Positions 34,379 to 44,161 of a stretch of 64,000 nt of DNA are shown piece after piece (position 1 is the first letter of the stretch; every line of letters starts with the position of its first letter). The DNA comes from Streptomyces sp. Go-475. Its GTDB lineage: Bacteria > Actinomycetota > Actinomycetes > Streptomycetales > Streptomycetaceae. The position numbers were made by a program, and so were the translations under genes. Under the pieces are notes generated by a model. That model was not told where the DNA came from and ran no database searches. It saw nothing but the letters and a program-made list of their open reading frames with translations. The DNA is taken from assembly GCF_003330845.1 (NCBI RefSeq), contig NZ_CP026121.1:8413501-8477500 (forward strand), written 5' to 3'.

Positions 34379-36202
34379 ATGACCACCTGCTCTTCATCAC
34401 CCCGCTCGAACGAACCTGCCATACCCCACGAGCCGAACGGGTCCGCCCAGCCGTCCGCCGAGACCACCGTCGCCACCGGCACGTACCAGGTGGAGCAGAC
34501 GAGCACGCAGCCCGCCGCGCCGGGCCCCGACGGCCCGCACCGGCCGACCGAGCCGCCCGCGGTCCCTGGCCCGGACCACGCGGACCTGTCCTACGCCGCG
34601 CCCGCCGCTCCGGGCCCGGACCAGGCGGACCGGCCGGCGACGCCGCCCGCTGTCCCCGGCCTCGACCCGGCGGATCAGGCACCGGCGCGGCCCGTTTCCC
34701 CCGGCCCGGACGAGGCGTCCGCGCGGCCCTTTGCCCCCGCCTCGGACCAGCCTGCCGAGCGGCCCGTCGCCGCGTCGGGTTCCGGCCAGGCGGACTTGGC
34801 GGCAGAGCGGCCCGTCGCCGCGCCGGGCTCCGGCCCGGTGGACTCGACGGCCGAGCGGTCCTCCGCCCCCGGCCCCGCTCACCTCGACCACGCGACCGCG
34901 CATCCCGCCCCCGGCGACCCGACGGTGACGGACGGACAGTCGGGCGCCCCCGTCCTGGACCGGAGCGGCCTGGCGGACGCTCACCCCGGCGCCTCAACCC
35001 CGGACGGGACCGAAGCGGTGGACGCGCGGCCCGGTGCTGTCGCTCCGGACCGGACGCCCCAGGCGTCCCCCGAGCCCGCGCAGCCGCCCGCGCCCGGCCA
35101 GGACCAGACCGACCCATCCACTGCGCGGCCGTTCGTCATCCGCTCGCTGGACGACAATCCGGTGGAGCTCCGGCCCGGCACCGGGCCGGGCACCGGCGGC
35201 GTGCCGTACGGCGACGCGGTCAGCGACCTGGTGCACGCCGCCGTGGCGGACCGGCCACTGGAGGAAGTCGTCGACCTCATCACCTCGCTGGAGGAGTCGC
35301 CCGACCACACCCAGGCCAAGGTCGACGCGCTGCGCACCGCCGGGGTGACCCGGCCCGTGGAGGACGTCTCCCGGCTGATCGCCCTGCTGACCAAGCCTCC
35401 GCGCGACGCCGACTGCGCGGACGAGGCGATCCGGGCCGCGGCCGCCCACCGTCCGGTGGAGGAGGTGACCCGGCTGGTCACCCTGCTGCACAAGGAGCCG
35501 CAGGAGCCCCACGTCCGCGAGGAGGCACTGCGGGCGGCCGCCACCGGCCGGTCCGTCGGGGAACTGGTCGAGCTGATCGACCGCCTCGGCCTGGAGCGCC
35601 TGGACCGCGAGCGCCGCCCGCCGAACGGGACGTCGCACCCCGGCGGCGGAGCCGCCGAGCCCGGGGCGCCCGTCCGGCCGGGCAAGCGCCGCGCGGCACG
35701 CAAGGCCGCGGCCGGCGAGACCCACCGGACCCTCGACGCCCCGCCCCCGGACCGCGACCGCGCCCAGGAGCGCTTCGCCCGCTCCGTGTCCTGGTCGGGC
35801 TGGCTCGCCGCCCTGGCACTCGCCGTGTGCGCGGTGGCCCACTTCCCGCTCCAGCGCGGCGACGCCTCCCTGCGCCTGCACGCGTTCGCCCTCGGCCTGT
35901 CGGTGCTGTGCACGGTGCTGGCGCTGCTGCTGGCCCTGCGCCCCGTCGCCGTGGTGCTGGCCGGGGCGGTGCTGGTGCCCACGGTGCTGGCCGGGGCCCA
36001 GGCGTACGGGAGTTCCTACCCGGCGGCGTCCCTGTCCCGGGCCGTGGACCTCGCCCTCGCCCCGCCCTGGCTCGCCGCCGCGATCGCCGTCTGCGCGGCA
36101 CTGCTGGCCCTCGTCGCGCTGGTCTTCCGCGTCCTGGCGCCCATCGCGAGCCGGCAGTGGGCGCCCGCGCCGGCGCCCGAGCCGGGCCCCGTGGCGGAGT
36201 GA
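34379..36202 (+). CDS. Large Pro/Ala-rich protein with helical repeats and C-terminal membrane segments
   Basis: 607-aa protein of unknown function. Residues about 30-250 are low-complexity Pro/Gly/Ala/Asp repeats, likely an extended disordered arm. Residues about 280-400 hold at least four imperfect repeats of the form RPxEEVxxLIxxLxxxPxD. Residues about 460-595 contain four hydrophobic helices (for example WLAALALAVCAVAHF and AFALGLSVLCTVLALLLALRP). ATG at 34379 is preferred to the ATG at 34367 because GGAGG ends 5 nt before it. Stands alone; the strand bias of repeats may make the N-terminal half variable between strains. Confidence 0.65.
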   Translation: MTTCSSSPRSNEPAIPHEPNGSAQPSAETTVATGTYQVEQTSTQPAAPGPDGPHRPTEPPAVPGPDHADLSYAAPAAPGPDQADRPATPPAVPGLDPADQAPARPVSPGPDEASARPFAPASDQPAERPVAASGSGQADLAAERPVAAPGSGPVDSTAERSSAPGPAHLDHATAHPAPGDPTVTDGQSGAPVLDRSGLADAHPGASTPDGTEAVDARPGAVAPDRTPQASPEPAQPPAPGQDQTDPSTARPFVIRSLDDNPVELRPGTGPGTGGVPYGDAVSDLVHAAVADRPLEEVVDLITSLEESPDHTQAKVDALRTAGVTRPVEDVSRLIALLTKPPRDADCADEAIRAAAAHRPVEEVTRLVTLLHKEPQEPHVREEALRAAATGRSVGELVELIDRLGLERLDRERRPPNGTSHPGGGAAEPGAPVRPGKRRAARKAAAGETHRTLDAPPPDRDRAQERFARSVSWSGWLAALALAVCAVAHFPLQRGDASLRLHAFALGLSVLCTVLALLLALRPVAVVLAGAVLVPTVLAGAQAYGSSYPAASLSRAVDLALAPPWLAAAIAVCAALLALVALVFRVLAPIASRQWAPAPAPEPGPVAE

Positions 36203-36256
36203 CGCCCGGGCACCGCGGCGGGTCCGGACCGGCAAAGTCGCCCCGTCACCGAGCCG

Positions 36257-36286
36257 GACCGGATCCGCTCACCCGTGGATCCGGTC
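36257..36286. terminator. Hairpin between convergent genes
   Basis: Perfect 10-bp stem GACCGGATCC/GGATCCGGTC with a 10-nt loop, between the membrane protein gene (plus) and the molybdopterin subunit gene (minus). Confidence 0.65.
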
Positions 36287-36311
36287 CCGCCCGCGTGTCC
36301 GTACCTGCGAG

Positions 36312-38411
36312 CTACGCCCGCGAGCCGGGCATCCCGGCCAGCAACCGGTCCGGCGTGAGCGGGAGTTCACGGAAGCGGACGCCGGTGGCGTGATGGACCG
36401 CGTTGCCGATCGCCGCGGCCGTCCCGACGATGCCGATCTCCCCGATCCCCTTGCCACCCAGAGGGTTCAGCCACGGATCGTCCTCGTCGAGCCAGTGCGC
36501 CTCGATCTCGCCGACGTCGGCGTGCACGGGCACGTGGTACGAGGCCAGGTCCGACTCGGTGAAGTCACCGAACGCCGCGTCCACCGTGCTGCCCTCGGTC
36601 AGCGCCATGCCCAGGCCCATCACCATGCCGCCGACGAACTGGGAACGCGCCGTACGGGCGTTGAGGATGCGCCCGGCCGCGTACACGCCGAGCAGCCGGC
36701 CGACGCGCACCTCGCCGGAGACCGTGTCCACGGCGACCTCGGCGAAGTGCGCCCCGAAGGCGTGCCGCGCCCGGTCGCTCTCGGCGTCCGCCGTGCCGGA
36801 GGTGTCGGCGCGGGCCTCGATGCCCGGCCCGGGCAGCGGCCCGGTGTGCCCGGCCAGCCGCCGGGCCAGCCGGGCGCAGGCCTCGTGGACCGCCCAGCCC
36901 CAGGAGGCGGTGCCGGACGAACCGCCGGCCAGCGGCGCCGCGGGCAGCTCACTGCTGCCGATCTCGATGCGCACCCGCTCCAGCGGCACCCCGAGGGCGT
37001 CGGCGCCCACCTGCGCGAGCACGGTCCGGGCCCCCGTACCGATGTCGGTGGCGTTGACCCGCACCAGGTACGTCCCGTCGGGCAGGGCACGGGCCGCGGC
37101 CGTGGAGGGCCCCACCATGACGGGGTACGTCGCCGCCGCCACACCCGTGCCCAGCAGCAGGGGCCCTTCCCGGCGGACGCCCGGGCGGGGATCGCGCCCA
37201 TCCCAGCCGAAGCGCCGGGCGCCCTCCCGCAGGCACTCGACCAGGTGCCTGCTGCTGAACGGCCTGCCGCTGTCGGGTTCGACGTCCGGCTCGTTGCGGA
37301 CGCGCAGCTCGACCGGGTCCATGCCGAGTCCGGTGGCCAGCTCGTCCATGGCCGACTCCAGCGCGTACATGCCCGGAGCCTCGCCCGGCGCCCGCATCCA
37401 CGACGGCGACGGCACGTCCAGCGCGGCGACCCGGTGCGCCGTACGGCGGTGGGGCGCGGCGTACATCACCCGCGCGGGGACCGCCGCGTGCTCCACGAAC
37501 TCCTTGACGCGGGAGGTGTGCGTGGCGACCTCGTGCGTCAGCGAGACGAGACGGCCGTCCGCGTCGGCCCCCAGGCGCAGCCGGTGCAGCGTCGGGGCGC
37601 GGTGCCCGACGACGGCGGGCAGGTACCGGCGGGGGAGTGCCACGGTGACGGGCCGCCCGGTCTGCCGGGCCGCCATCGCGGCGAGCACGACGTCGGGCCG
37701 TGGTGTCCCCTTGGAGCCGAAGCCGCCGCCGACGTGCTCGGCGGTGACGACGATCCGCTCCTCGGGCAGCCCGAACAGCCCCGCGAGCGCGGCCCGTACG
37801 GCATTCGTGCCCTGGCTGGAGGTGTGCACCGTGAGCCGGCCGTCCTCCCAGCGGGCGGTGCTGGCGTGCGGCTCCATGGGGTGGTTGTGCAGCGGCGGCA
37901 CCCGGTACGCCACGTCGACCCGGGCGGCCGAGGAGTCGAACGCCCCGTCGGGATCGCCGTGTTCGCGCAGGCCCGGCTCACCGGTGTTGGCCTCCTCGGG
38001 CACGTACAGGCCCGGGTGCGAGGCGGTGAGGACCACGTCGTGCTCCTCGGCGTCGTACTCGACGCGGACGGCTGCGGCACCGGCCCGGGCCGCCTCCAGG
38101 GTCTCGGCCACGACCAGGGCCACGAACCAGCCCCGGTGCGGAACCCGCGGGTCCTGGAGCACGGCGAGCGTGGCGTCGTCCGGCTCCCCGAGCCGCGGCG
38201 CGTTCTCGTGGGTGAGGACGGCGAGCACCCCCGGCACGGCCAGGGCGGCCGCCGTGTCGACGCCGGTCACCCGCCCCCGGGCGACGGCCGCCGGCACGGG
38301 CCAGGCCTGGGCCCGGCCGGGGACGTGGTACTCGGCGGCGTAGCGGGCGGTGCCGCCGACCTTCTCCCGTCCCTCCCGGCGTTCGGCGGGAGCGCCCACG
38401 CTGCCGGTCAT
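36312..38411 (-). CDS. Molybdopterin-binding subunit of xanthine dehydrogenase-family aldehyde oxidoreductase (PaoC-like)
   Basis: 699-aa large subunit that carries the Mo cofactor and active site. Visible are GREKVGGTARYAAEY at the N-terminus, EHVGGGFGSKG (Moco binding), MRAPGEAPGMYALESAMDELA, GGSSGTASWG, and the catalytic Glu in GGKGIGEIGIVGTAAAIGNAVHHATG near the C-terminus. ATG at 38409-38411 overlaps the stop of the FAD subunit gene by 4 nt. Last gene of a three-gene operon in small-medium-large order. Aldehyde rather than purine oxidation is suggested by the YagTSR/Pao-like partner. Confidence 0.9.
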   Translation of the reverse strand: MTGSVGAPAERREGREKVGGTARYAAEYHVPGRAQAWPVPAAVARGRVTGVDTAAALAVPGVLAVLTHENAPRLGEPDDATLAVLQDPRVPHRGWFVALVVAETLEAARAGAAAVRVEYDAEEHDVVLTASHPGLYVPEEANTGEPGLREHGDPDGAFDSSAARVDVAYRVPPLHNHPMEPHASTARWEDGRLTVHTSSQGTNAVRAALAGLFGLPEERIVVTAEHVGGGFGSKGTPRPDVVLAAMAARQTGRPVTVALPRRYLPAVVGHRAPTLHRLRLGADADGRLVSLTHEVATHTSRVKEFVEHAAVPARVMYAAPHRRTAHRVAALDVPSPSWMRAPGEAPGMYALESAMDELATGLGMDPVELRVRNEPDVEPDSGRPFSSRHLVECLREGARRFGWDGRDPRPGVRREGPLLLGTGVAAATYPVMVGPSTAAARALPDGTYLVRVNATDIGTGARTVLAQVGADALGVPLERVRIEIGSSELPAAPLAGGSSGTASWGWAVHEACARLARRLAGHTGPLPGPGIEARADTSGTADAESDRARHAFGAHFAEVAVDTVSGEVRVGRLLGVYAAGRILNARTARSQFVGGMVMGLGMALTEGSTVDAAFGDFTESDLASYHVPVHADVGEIEAHWLDEDDPWLNPLGGKGIGEIGIVGTAAAIGNAVHHATGVRFRELPLTPDRLLAGMPGSRA

Positions 38412-39412
38412 GAGGCCCTCCTCGACAGCGCGGTGTCCGTGAGCCGGGACAGCACGTCCACGGCGAGATTCCGGGCGAGCGGCACCTTGTAGGCGTTGTC
38501 CCGCAGTGGCCGCGCGGCGGCGAGTTCGAGGTCGACGGCGTGCTCGAACGCGGCGCGGGTGGGGGCCGCGCCCAGCAGCGCCTCCTCCGCCCGCCGGGCC
38601 CGCCACGGCCGGTGCGCCAGCGCCCCGAAGGCGATCCCCGCATGGCCGATCACACCGTCCGCCAGCCGCAGCACGACCGCGACGGAGGCGAGCGCGAAGG
38701 CGTACGAGGCCCGGTCGCGTGCCTTGCGGTACGCCGACGGCAGCCCTGCCGCGGCGGCCGGCAGCACCACGCCGGTGACCAGTTCGCCGGGCCGGATCTC
38801 GGTGTCCCGCTCGGGCCGGTCGCCGGGCAGCCGGTGGAAGTCCGCCGCCGCGACACGCCGAGCGCCCTCGGGGCCGTGCAGCTCGACTCGCCCGTCCAGG
38901 GCGGCCAGCGCCACCGCCATGTCCGAGGGGTGGGTGGCGATGCAGTGCGCGGAGTGCCCCAGCACCGCGTGGTCGCGGTGGACGCCGTCCCGCGCGCCGC
39001 AGCCGCTGCCCGGCTCGCGCTTGTTGCACGGCTTGGACAGGTCCTGGAAGTACGGGCACCGGGTGCGCTGGAGCAGGTTGCCGCCGGTCGTCGCCGCGTT
39101 GCGCAACTGCCCGGAGGCACCCGCGAGCACCGCCTGCGACAGCGCCGGGTACCGGTCGCGCACCAGGGGGTGGGCCGCGAGGTCGCTGTTGCGGACCGTC
39201 GCCCCGATCCGCAGCCCGCCGTCGGGCAGTTCCTCCACCGTGTCCAGCGGCAGCCGGGTGACGTCGACGAGCGCGGTGGGCGTCTCGACGCCGAGTTTCA
39301 TCAGGTCGACGAGGTTGGTGCCGCCGCCGAGGTAGCGGGCGCCGGCGTGGGAGGCGTACGCGGAGGTCGCCTCCTCGACGCTCCCGGCGCGGACGTAGGC
39401 GAACTCCTTCAC
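38408..39412 (-). CDS. FAD subunit with extra Fe-S motif (PaoB/YagS-like)
   Basis: 334-aa CO-dehydrogenase-type FAD-binding subunit. FAD motifs are ARYLGGGTNLVDLMKLGVETP and ATVRNSDLAAHP, plus NAATTGGNLLQRTRC. The segment CPYFQDLSKPCNKREPGSGC supplies four Cys in the arrangement that binds an additional [4Fe-4S] cluster in Escherichia coli PaoB, a feature missing from ordinary xanthine dehydrogenase FAD subunits. GTG start at 39410-39412 overlaps the 2Fe-2S gene stop. Confidence 0.88.
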   Translation of the reverse strand: MKEFAYVRAGSVEEATSAYASHAGARYLGGGTNLVDLMKLGVETPTALVDVTRLPLDTVEELPDGGLRIGATVRNSDLAAHPLVRDRYPALSQAVLAGASGQLRNAATTGGNLLQRTRCPYFQDLSKPCNKREPGSGCGARDGVHRDHAVLGHSAHCIATHPSDMAVALAALDGRVELHGPEGARRVAAADFHRLPGDRPERDTEIRPGELVTGVVLPAAAAGLPSAYRKARDRASYAFALASVAVVLRLADGVIGHAGIAFGALAHRPWRARRAEEALLGAAPTRAAFEHAVDLELAAARPLRDNAYKVPLARNLAVDVLSRLTDTALSRRAS

Positions 39413-39939
39413 GGGATCACGTCCTCCACCGCCTCGGCGATCCGCGGATACGCGCCGCACCGGCACAGGTTGCCGCTCAGCCGCTCCCGGATCTCGTCCC
39501 GGTCCAGCGGCACCGGCTCACCCGAGGGCGCTCCGGGAGCGGTGACGTGCGAGGGGTGGCCGGCCGCCGCCTCGGCGAGCACGCCGACCGCGGAGCAGAT
39601 CTGGCCCGGGGTGCAGTAGCCGCACTGGAAGGCGTCGCGCTCCAGGAAGGCGCGTTGCAGCGGGTGCGGTTCCTCCCCGTCGCCGGAGAGGCCCTCGACG
39701 GTGGTGACCTCGCAGCCGTCCAGGGCGACGGCGAACAGCAGACAGCTGTTCACGCGCCGCCCGTCCACCAGGACCGTGCAGGCACCGCACTGGCCGTGGT
39801 CGCAGCCCTTCTTGGCGCCCGTGAGACCGAGGTCCTCCCGCAGGAGGTCCAGCAGGACCCGTCGGTGATCGACCGTGAGCGTGTGGGGTTTGCCGTTGAC
39901 GCGGAGCGTCGTCGCCGAGTGGTGCTGGTCGTTGCCCAT
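39409..39939 (-). CDS. 2Fe-2S subunit of the molybdenum aldehyde oxidoreductase (PaoA-like)
   Basis: 176-aa electron-transfer subunit with both [2Fe-2S] sites: plant-type GCDHGQCGACTVLVDG...SCL in the N-terminal half and QCGYCTPGQI...GNLCRCGAYPRI in the C-terminal helical half. No Tat signal is evident, so the complex is probably cytoplasmic, unlike E. coli Pao. First gene of the operon; the 92 nt before it include GCCGTACTGCCGTACGG, a possible operator-like repeat. Confidence 0.9.
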   Translation of the reverse strand: MGNDQHHSATTLRVNGKPHTLTVDHRRVLLDLLREDLGLTGAKKGCDHGQCGACTVLVDGRRVNSCLLFAVALDGCEVTTVEGLSGDGEEPHPLQRAFLERDAFQCGYCTPGQICSAVGVLAEAAAGHPSHVTAPGAPSGEPVPLDRDEIRERLSGNLCRCGAYPRIAEAVEDVIP

Positions 39940-40031
39940 GGCGTCGGGGACCTTTCCGGGCGGGCCGTACTGCCGTACGGAACGCGTATCCAGGAGCCCC
40001 CGACTGACACGTGCGCCCCACCAGGAAGGCG

Positions 40032-41123
40032 CTACGGCTCCGACTTCACCTTCTTGAAGCGTTCGAGGGTCCGGGTGAGCTGCTGGAGCGGGGACGCGGC
40101 GGGCGGACCCGACGGCTCCTGCCGGACCGGAGCGGCCCCGGCGGACTCCTGGTAGGCGGCCAGGGCCTCGTGGGCGCGTTCGGCCGCCTCCCGGTACAGG
40201 TCACGCGACTTCGTCATGGCCTCCAGCGCCTCGGCGTACATGGCCACCAGACCGCGCTGGCGCTCCAGCTCCTCCTGGAGCGTCAGCAGGTGCCAGTCCT
40301 CCCGCAGCGCGGTGAGGGCGTCCTCGGCGCCGTCGGGCAGGGGTCTCGGGAGCGCCGCGAACCGCGTCACGGCGTCGACGAGGTCGGCCGGCTCCGAGCC
40401 GTCGAGGAAGACCGCCCGCACGGAGAAGTCCTGGGCGTCATAGCCCTCGGGGGCGGGCGTGCCGGGCAGCACCACGGCACCGCCGCGCGGCACCTCGACA
40501 CCGAGGTCGCGCAGGGCCCAGTTGAGGCCCCGGTGCTGCTGGGGCGCGGCGCGGTGCTCCACCACACGGTGCCGCAGGCCCGGCGGAAGCCACCGCGCGA
40601 GCGGCACCCGGCCGCGCTCGTCGGTGGTCATCGCCTCGTGGACGACCACGTGGATGTGCCAGCCGCCGCGCACCGCGTTCCGCAGCAGGCGACGGGTGTC
40701 CTTGTCGTCCTGGGGGAGCGGGTTGATCTCCCGCAGGGACAGCTGCGTGGCGGCGTCCCGCACCCAGGCGGTGTCCGGCTCCTCCGGCCAGAACAGGCCC
40801 GCGGGGGACGGCCACTCCTCCCGCCAGGGCTGCTCGGCCTCCGCGACCAGCAGCCACTCCTGCCCGTCGCCCGGGCCGGGCGCCAGGCTCAGCCGGGCGC
40901 GCACGGTCACCGCGTCGTCCACCCGCCAGCGGGCCTCGAAGACCCGCTCCGCGGGGGCGGCCTCGTCGGCGGGCAGCTCCACGAAGTCGTCGATGTCCTG
41001 GCTGTCCTTGCGCTGCTGCAACGAGCGCCGGAGAGCGTCTTCCGCGGCGCCCCCGGTACGGCGGCCGCGGGCCAGCCACACCGTGGCGGGGGTCAAGGGG
41101 CGGACGGTGGGGGAGGTCGGCAT
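40032..41123 (-). CDS. Hypothetical protein (363 aa), C-terminal coiled coil
   Basis: Not recognised. The N-terminal 240 residues look globular (ARWRVDDAVTVRARLSLAPGPGDGQEWLLVAEAEQPW, WHIHVVVHEAMTTDERGRVPLARWLPPGLRHRVVEHR). The C-terminal third is a predicted coiled coil (EDWHLLTLQEELERQRGLVAMYAEALEAMTKSRDLYREAAERAHEALAAY) with a basic tail. No signal peptide or membrane segment. ATG at 41121-41123. It lies between the aldehyde oxidoreductase operon and a small acidic protein, all minus strand. Confidence 0.6.
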   Translation of the reverse strand: MPTSPTVRPLTPATVWLARGRRTGGAAEDALRRSLQQRKDSQDIDDFVELPADEAAPAERVFEARWRVDDAVTVRARLSLAPGPGDGQEWLLVAEAEQPWREEWPSPAGLFWPEEPDTAWVRDAATQLSLREINPLPQDDKDTRRLLRNAVRGGWHIHVVVHEAMTTDERGRVPLARWLPPGLRHRVVEHRAAPQQHRGLNWALRDLGVEVPRGGAVVLPGTPAPEGYDAQDFSVRAVFLDGSEPADLVDAVTRFAALPRPLPDGAEDALTALREDWHLLTLQEELERQRGLVAMYAEALEAMTKSRDLYREAAERAHEALAAYQESAGAAPVRQEPSGPPAASPLQQLTRTLERFKKVKSEP

Positions 41124-41230
41124 GGGTCCATCTGTGAGCGGGGGTACGTGTGCCTGCCAGTATCGTCGCCGCAGGCCGGCGGGGATCACCCGGGGTCGCG
41201 TCCGGGTCGGGGCTCCCGTCCCGTACGTAC

Positions 41231-41557
41231 CTACGAGCGGTCACCTCCCCGGTCGGGACGCGGCTCACGGCCCGGGACGACGTCGGTCACGCCCGACTCC
41301 TCGGCGGTGTCCTCGCCGCCGGGACGGGGTGTGCTCCGGCCGCCGGCCTGACCGCCGCCGGTGGTGCCGTAGCCGCCCGGCACGCCGGGGACGCTGTCCG
41401 CGTCGGCCTCGTCGCGGCTGATGTGGCGGGTGGCGCGCACGCCTGCGCGCCGCTCCGGGTGCGGATAGCTGAAGGGACGGGCGGCGGCCCGCTCCTCCTC
41501 GGTGCTCTCCGGCCGGCTCCCGCGGTCGTTCGGTTCCGTGGTGTTGTCGTCGCTCAT
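41231..41557 (-). CDS. Hydrophilic, probably disordered protein (108 aa)
   Basis: Begins MSDDNTTEPNDRGSRPESTEEE. The sequence is rich in Asp, Glu, Gly, Pro and Arg, with one short ordered-looking stretch (AAARPFSYPHPERRAGVRATRHISRDEADAD). No known domain. ATG at 41555-41557. Coding status is plausible from composition but not certain. Confidence 0.5.
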   Translation of the reverse strand: MSDDNTTEPNDRGSRPESTEEERAAARPFSYPHPERRAGVRATRHISRDEADADSVPGVPGGYGTTGGGQAGGRSTPRPGGEDTAEESGVTDVVPGREPRPDRGGDRS

Positions 41558-41749
41558 GGGGCACCGCGTACCCGTGCCGAGCTGTGCCATGTGAGGAAGC
41601 GGGCAGCGCCTTGCGGCCCCGGTCGGCGCCCGGGGGCAGGGGCGGGGGTGCGGGGAGTGCGCCCTGCGCGCGGGGTGTGCGCGCCGCGCGCAGACACATG
41701 GATCTCACTCGTGGCCCGGCCCGCAGGGGTTCCTGACAATGGTGCGCAC

Positions 41750-41792
41750 GAGCAGGGCCCGCCCACCATCCGCATCGGGGCGGGTCCTGCTC
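41750..41792 (-). terminator. Terminator of the ctaD operon
   Basis: 15-bp stem GAGCAGGGCCCGCCC/GGGCGGGTCCTGCTC (one G-T wobble) with a 13-nt loop, 33 nt downstream of the last gene stop. The rest of the 267-nt gap (41558-41824) holds no recognisable gene. Confidence 0.65.
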
Positions 41793-41824
41793 GCTCGCCG
41801 TGAGGCCCTGGGCCGGCTCGGCCT

Positions 41825-42199
41825 TCAGCGGATCGGCAGACCCGCCAGCGCGCCCACCCCGGCGGCGCAGGCGAGGACGGCACAGGCACCGGCCGCGTGG
41901 CGTCTGAGCAGGGCGTGCCGCAGGGCGGCGTAGCGGCTCTCGTACTCGTCCCGCAGCTGCTCGGCCCGCCGGACCGTGCCGAGCAGCAGCTGACGGGTGA
42001 CGTCGAGGCGCTTGCGGACGTAGTGCCCGGCGACCTCCTCGGCCTGGGCGGTGGTCAGCCAGGGCATCCGGGCGCACAGGTCCTCGGCCTCGCGCCGCGC
42101 CTGGTCGTGGTGGGCCTGGGCGAGGAGGTAGCCCTCCACCTCGTCGGCCAGGACGTGAGGCGGCCCGCCGGCCGGGGCCTCGTGTCTGCCGCGTCTCAC
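41825..42199 (-). CDS. Small protein coupled to ctaD, C-terminal membrane anchor
   Basis: 124-aa protein. A predicted helical cytoplasmic region ([56 protein letters not shown]) is followed by one C-terminal transmembrane helix ([17 protein letters not shown]). GTG at 42197-42199 overlaps the ctaD stop (GTGA), so the two are translationally coupled. No family recognised; an oxidase-assembly or accessory role is a guess from coupling. Confidence 0.65.
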   Translation of the reverse strand: MRRGRHEAPAGGPPHVLADEVEGYLLAQAHHDQARREAEDLCARMPWLTTAQAEEVAGHYVRKRLDVTRQLLLGTVRRAEQLRDEYESRYAALRHALLRRHAAGACAVLACAAGVGALAGLPIR

Positions 42200-43911
42200 G
42201 GCCGTTCGCCCTTGTGCCCGCCGGCGTCGAGCACATCGCGCCGCCCGCCGGTGTTCTCCGCCTCGTCGAGGCCGGCCAGGTCCGGGTGGCGCAGGTCGAA
42301 GGCCGGTGACTCGGAGCGGATCTTGGGCAGCGTGAGGAAGTTGTGGCGGGGCGGCGGGCAGGAGGTCGCCCACTCCAGCGAGCGCCCGTAGCCCCACGGG
42401 TCGTCGACCTCGACCTTCTCGCCCTTCTGGGCCGTCTTCCACACGTTGTAGAGGAACGGCAGCGTCGACAGGCCGAGCAGGAAGGCGCCGATGCTGGAGA
42501 CGGTGTTGAGGGCGGTGAAGCCGTCGGCGGCCAGGTAGTCGGCGTAGCGGCGCGGCATGCCCTCGGCGCCCAGCCAGTGCTGCACCAGGAACGTGGTGTG
42601 GAAACCGGTGAAGAGCGTCCAGAAGTGGATCTTCTCCAGGCGTTCGTCGAGGACGGTGCCGGTCATCTTCGGCCACCAGAAGCTGAACCCGCCGAACATC
42701 GCGAACACGATCGTGCCGAAGAGCACGTAGTGGAAGTGGGCGACCACGAAGTAGCTGTCGGTGACGTGCCAGTCCAGTGGCGGGGAGCCCAGGATGACAC
42801 CGGTCAGACCGCCGAAGAGGAAGGTGACGAGGAAGCCGGCCGCCCACAGCATGGGCGGTTCGAACGAGAGCGAGCCCTTCCACATCGTGCCGATCCAGTT
42901 GAAGAACTTCACGCCCGTCGGCACGGCGATCAGATACGTCATGAAGGAGAAGAACGGCAGCAGCACCGCGCCGGTCGCGAACATGTGGTGCGCCCACACC
43001 GTCACCGACAGGCCGGCGATCGCGATCGTGGCGCCGATCAGACCGGTGTAACCGAAGATCGGCTTGCGGGCGAAGACCGGGATGATCTCGCTGATCACGC
43101 CGAAGAACGGCAGCGCCAGGATGTAGACCTCGGGATGGCCGAAGAACCAGAACAGGTGCTGCCACAGGATTGCGCCGCCGTTCTCGGCGTTGAACACCTG
43201 CGCGCCGAACCGCCGGTCCGCCTCCAGCACCAGCAGCGCGGCCGCCAGGACCGGGAAGGCCAGCAGCACCAGCACCGAGGTGAGCAGCACGTTCCAGGTG
43301 AAGATAGGCATCCGGAACATGGTCATGCCCGGGGCGCGCATGCAGATGATCGTGGTGATGAAGTTGACCGAGCCGAGGATCGTGCCGAAGCCGGACAGCG
43401 CCAGCCCCATGATCCACAGGTCCCCGCCGACGTGGGTGGTGCGCTCGCCGCCGCTGAGCGGGGTGTACGCGGTCCAGCCGAAGTCGGCGGCGCCCTGCGG
43501 GGTGAGGAAACTGCCGAGCACGATCAGGCCGCCGAAGAGGAACAGCCAGTACGACAGCATGTTCAGCCGGGGGAACGCCACGTCGGGCGAGCCGATCTGC
43601 AGGGGCATGACGGCGTTGGCGAAGCCGGCGAAGGTGGGCGTCGCGAACAGCAGCAGCATGATCGTGCCGTGCATGGTGAACGCCTGGTTGTACTGCTCGC
43701 TGGAGAGGATCTGCAGCCCCGGCCGTGCCAGCTCCGCCCGGATGGCCATCGCCAGTGCCCCGGCGATCAGGAAGAACAGGAACGACGTGATCAGGTACAG
43801 GTGCCCGATCTTCTTGTGATCGGTGGTCGTCACCCAGGTGACGATCACCTTTCCCCTGCCGCGGCGCTCGCCCGCGGGTACCGGCGCGACGGGCTCGGTA
43901 TAGGTCGCCAT
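42196..43911 (-). CDS. ctaD: Cytochrome c oxidase subunit I (aa3 type), stand-alone copy
   Basis: 571-aa heme-copper oxidase catalytic subunit with 12 membrane helices. Metal ligands are visible: low-spin heme His in FTMHGTIML, CuB His in FFGHPEVY with the Tyr crosslink, the His pair in WAHHMFATG, and heme a3/heme a His in [18 protein letters not shown] at 43909-43911 with GAGGAA upstream. The usual partners ctaC, ctaE and the qcr genes are not adjacent, so this looks like a paralogue outside the main respiratory cluster. Confidence 0.92.
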   Translation of the reverse strand: MATYTEPVAPVPAGERRGRGKVIVTWVTTTDHKKIGHLYLITSFLFFLIAGALAMAIRAELARPGLQILSSEQYNQAFTMHGTIMLLLFATPTFAGFANAVMPLQIGSPDVAFPRLNMLSYWLFLFGGLIVLGSFLTPQGAADFGWTAYTPLSGGERTTHVGGDLWIMGLALSGFGTILGSVNFITTIICMRAPGMTMFRMPIFTWNVLLTSVLVLLAFPVLAAALLVLEADRRFGAQVFNAENGGAILWQHLFWFFGHPEVYILALPFFGVISEIIPVFARKPIFGYTGLIGATIAIAGLSVTVWAHHMFATGAVLLPFFSFMTYLIAVPTGVKFFNWIGTMWKGSLSFEPPMLWAAGFLVTFLFGGLTGVILGSPPLDWHVTDSYFVVAHFHYVLFGTIVFAMFGGFSFWWPKMTGTVLDERLEKIHFWTLFTGFHTTFLVQHWLGAEGMPRRYADYLAADGFTALNTVSSIGAFLLGLSTLPFLYNVWKTAQKGEKVEVDDPWGYGRSLEWATSCPPPRHNFLTLPKIRSESPAFDLRHPDLAGLDEAENTGGRRDVLDAGGHKGERP

Positions 43912-44161
43912 CAGTTCCTCGATCGGCAGCAACGGTTGTGTGGACGTGTGGGCGGAGCGGTGTCCGGCTCGCAGGAAACTAGCCCTGCCGGTCCGTTCCC
44001 CTCGCGTGTCCTCGCCAGGCGCTAGGCCGAACGGCCGAATGATCCATTCGTCCGGGTGGCCGAGCACCCGTTTCACGTGATGTGTCATGGTTTGTCGTGA
44101 AGCAACCGCGGCACTCGGATGGCGGTCCGGCCCGGCAGCCGGGCGGAACAGAGGGTGGTCG

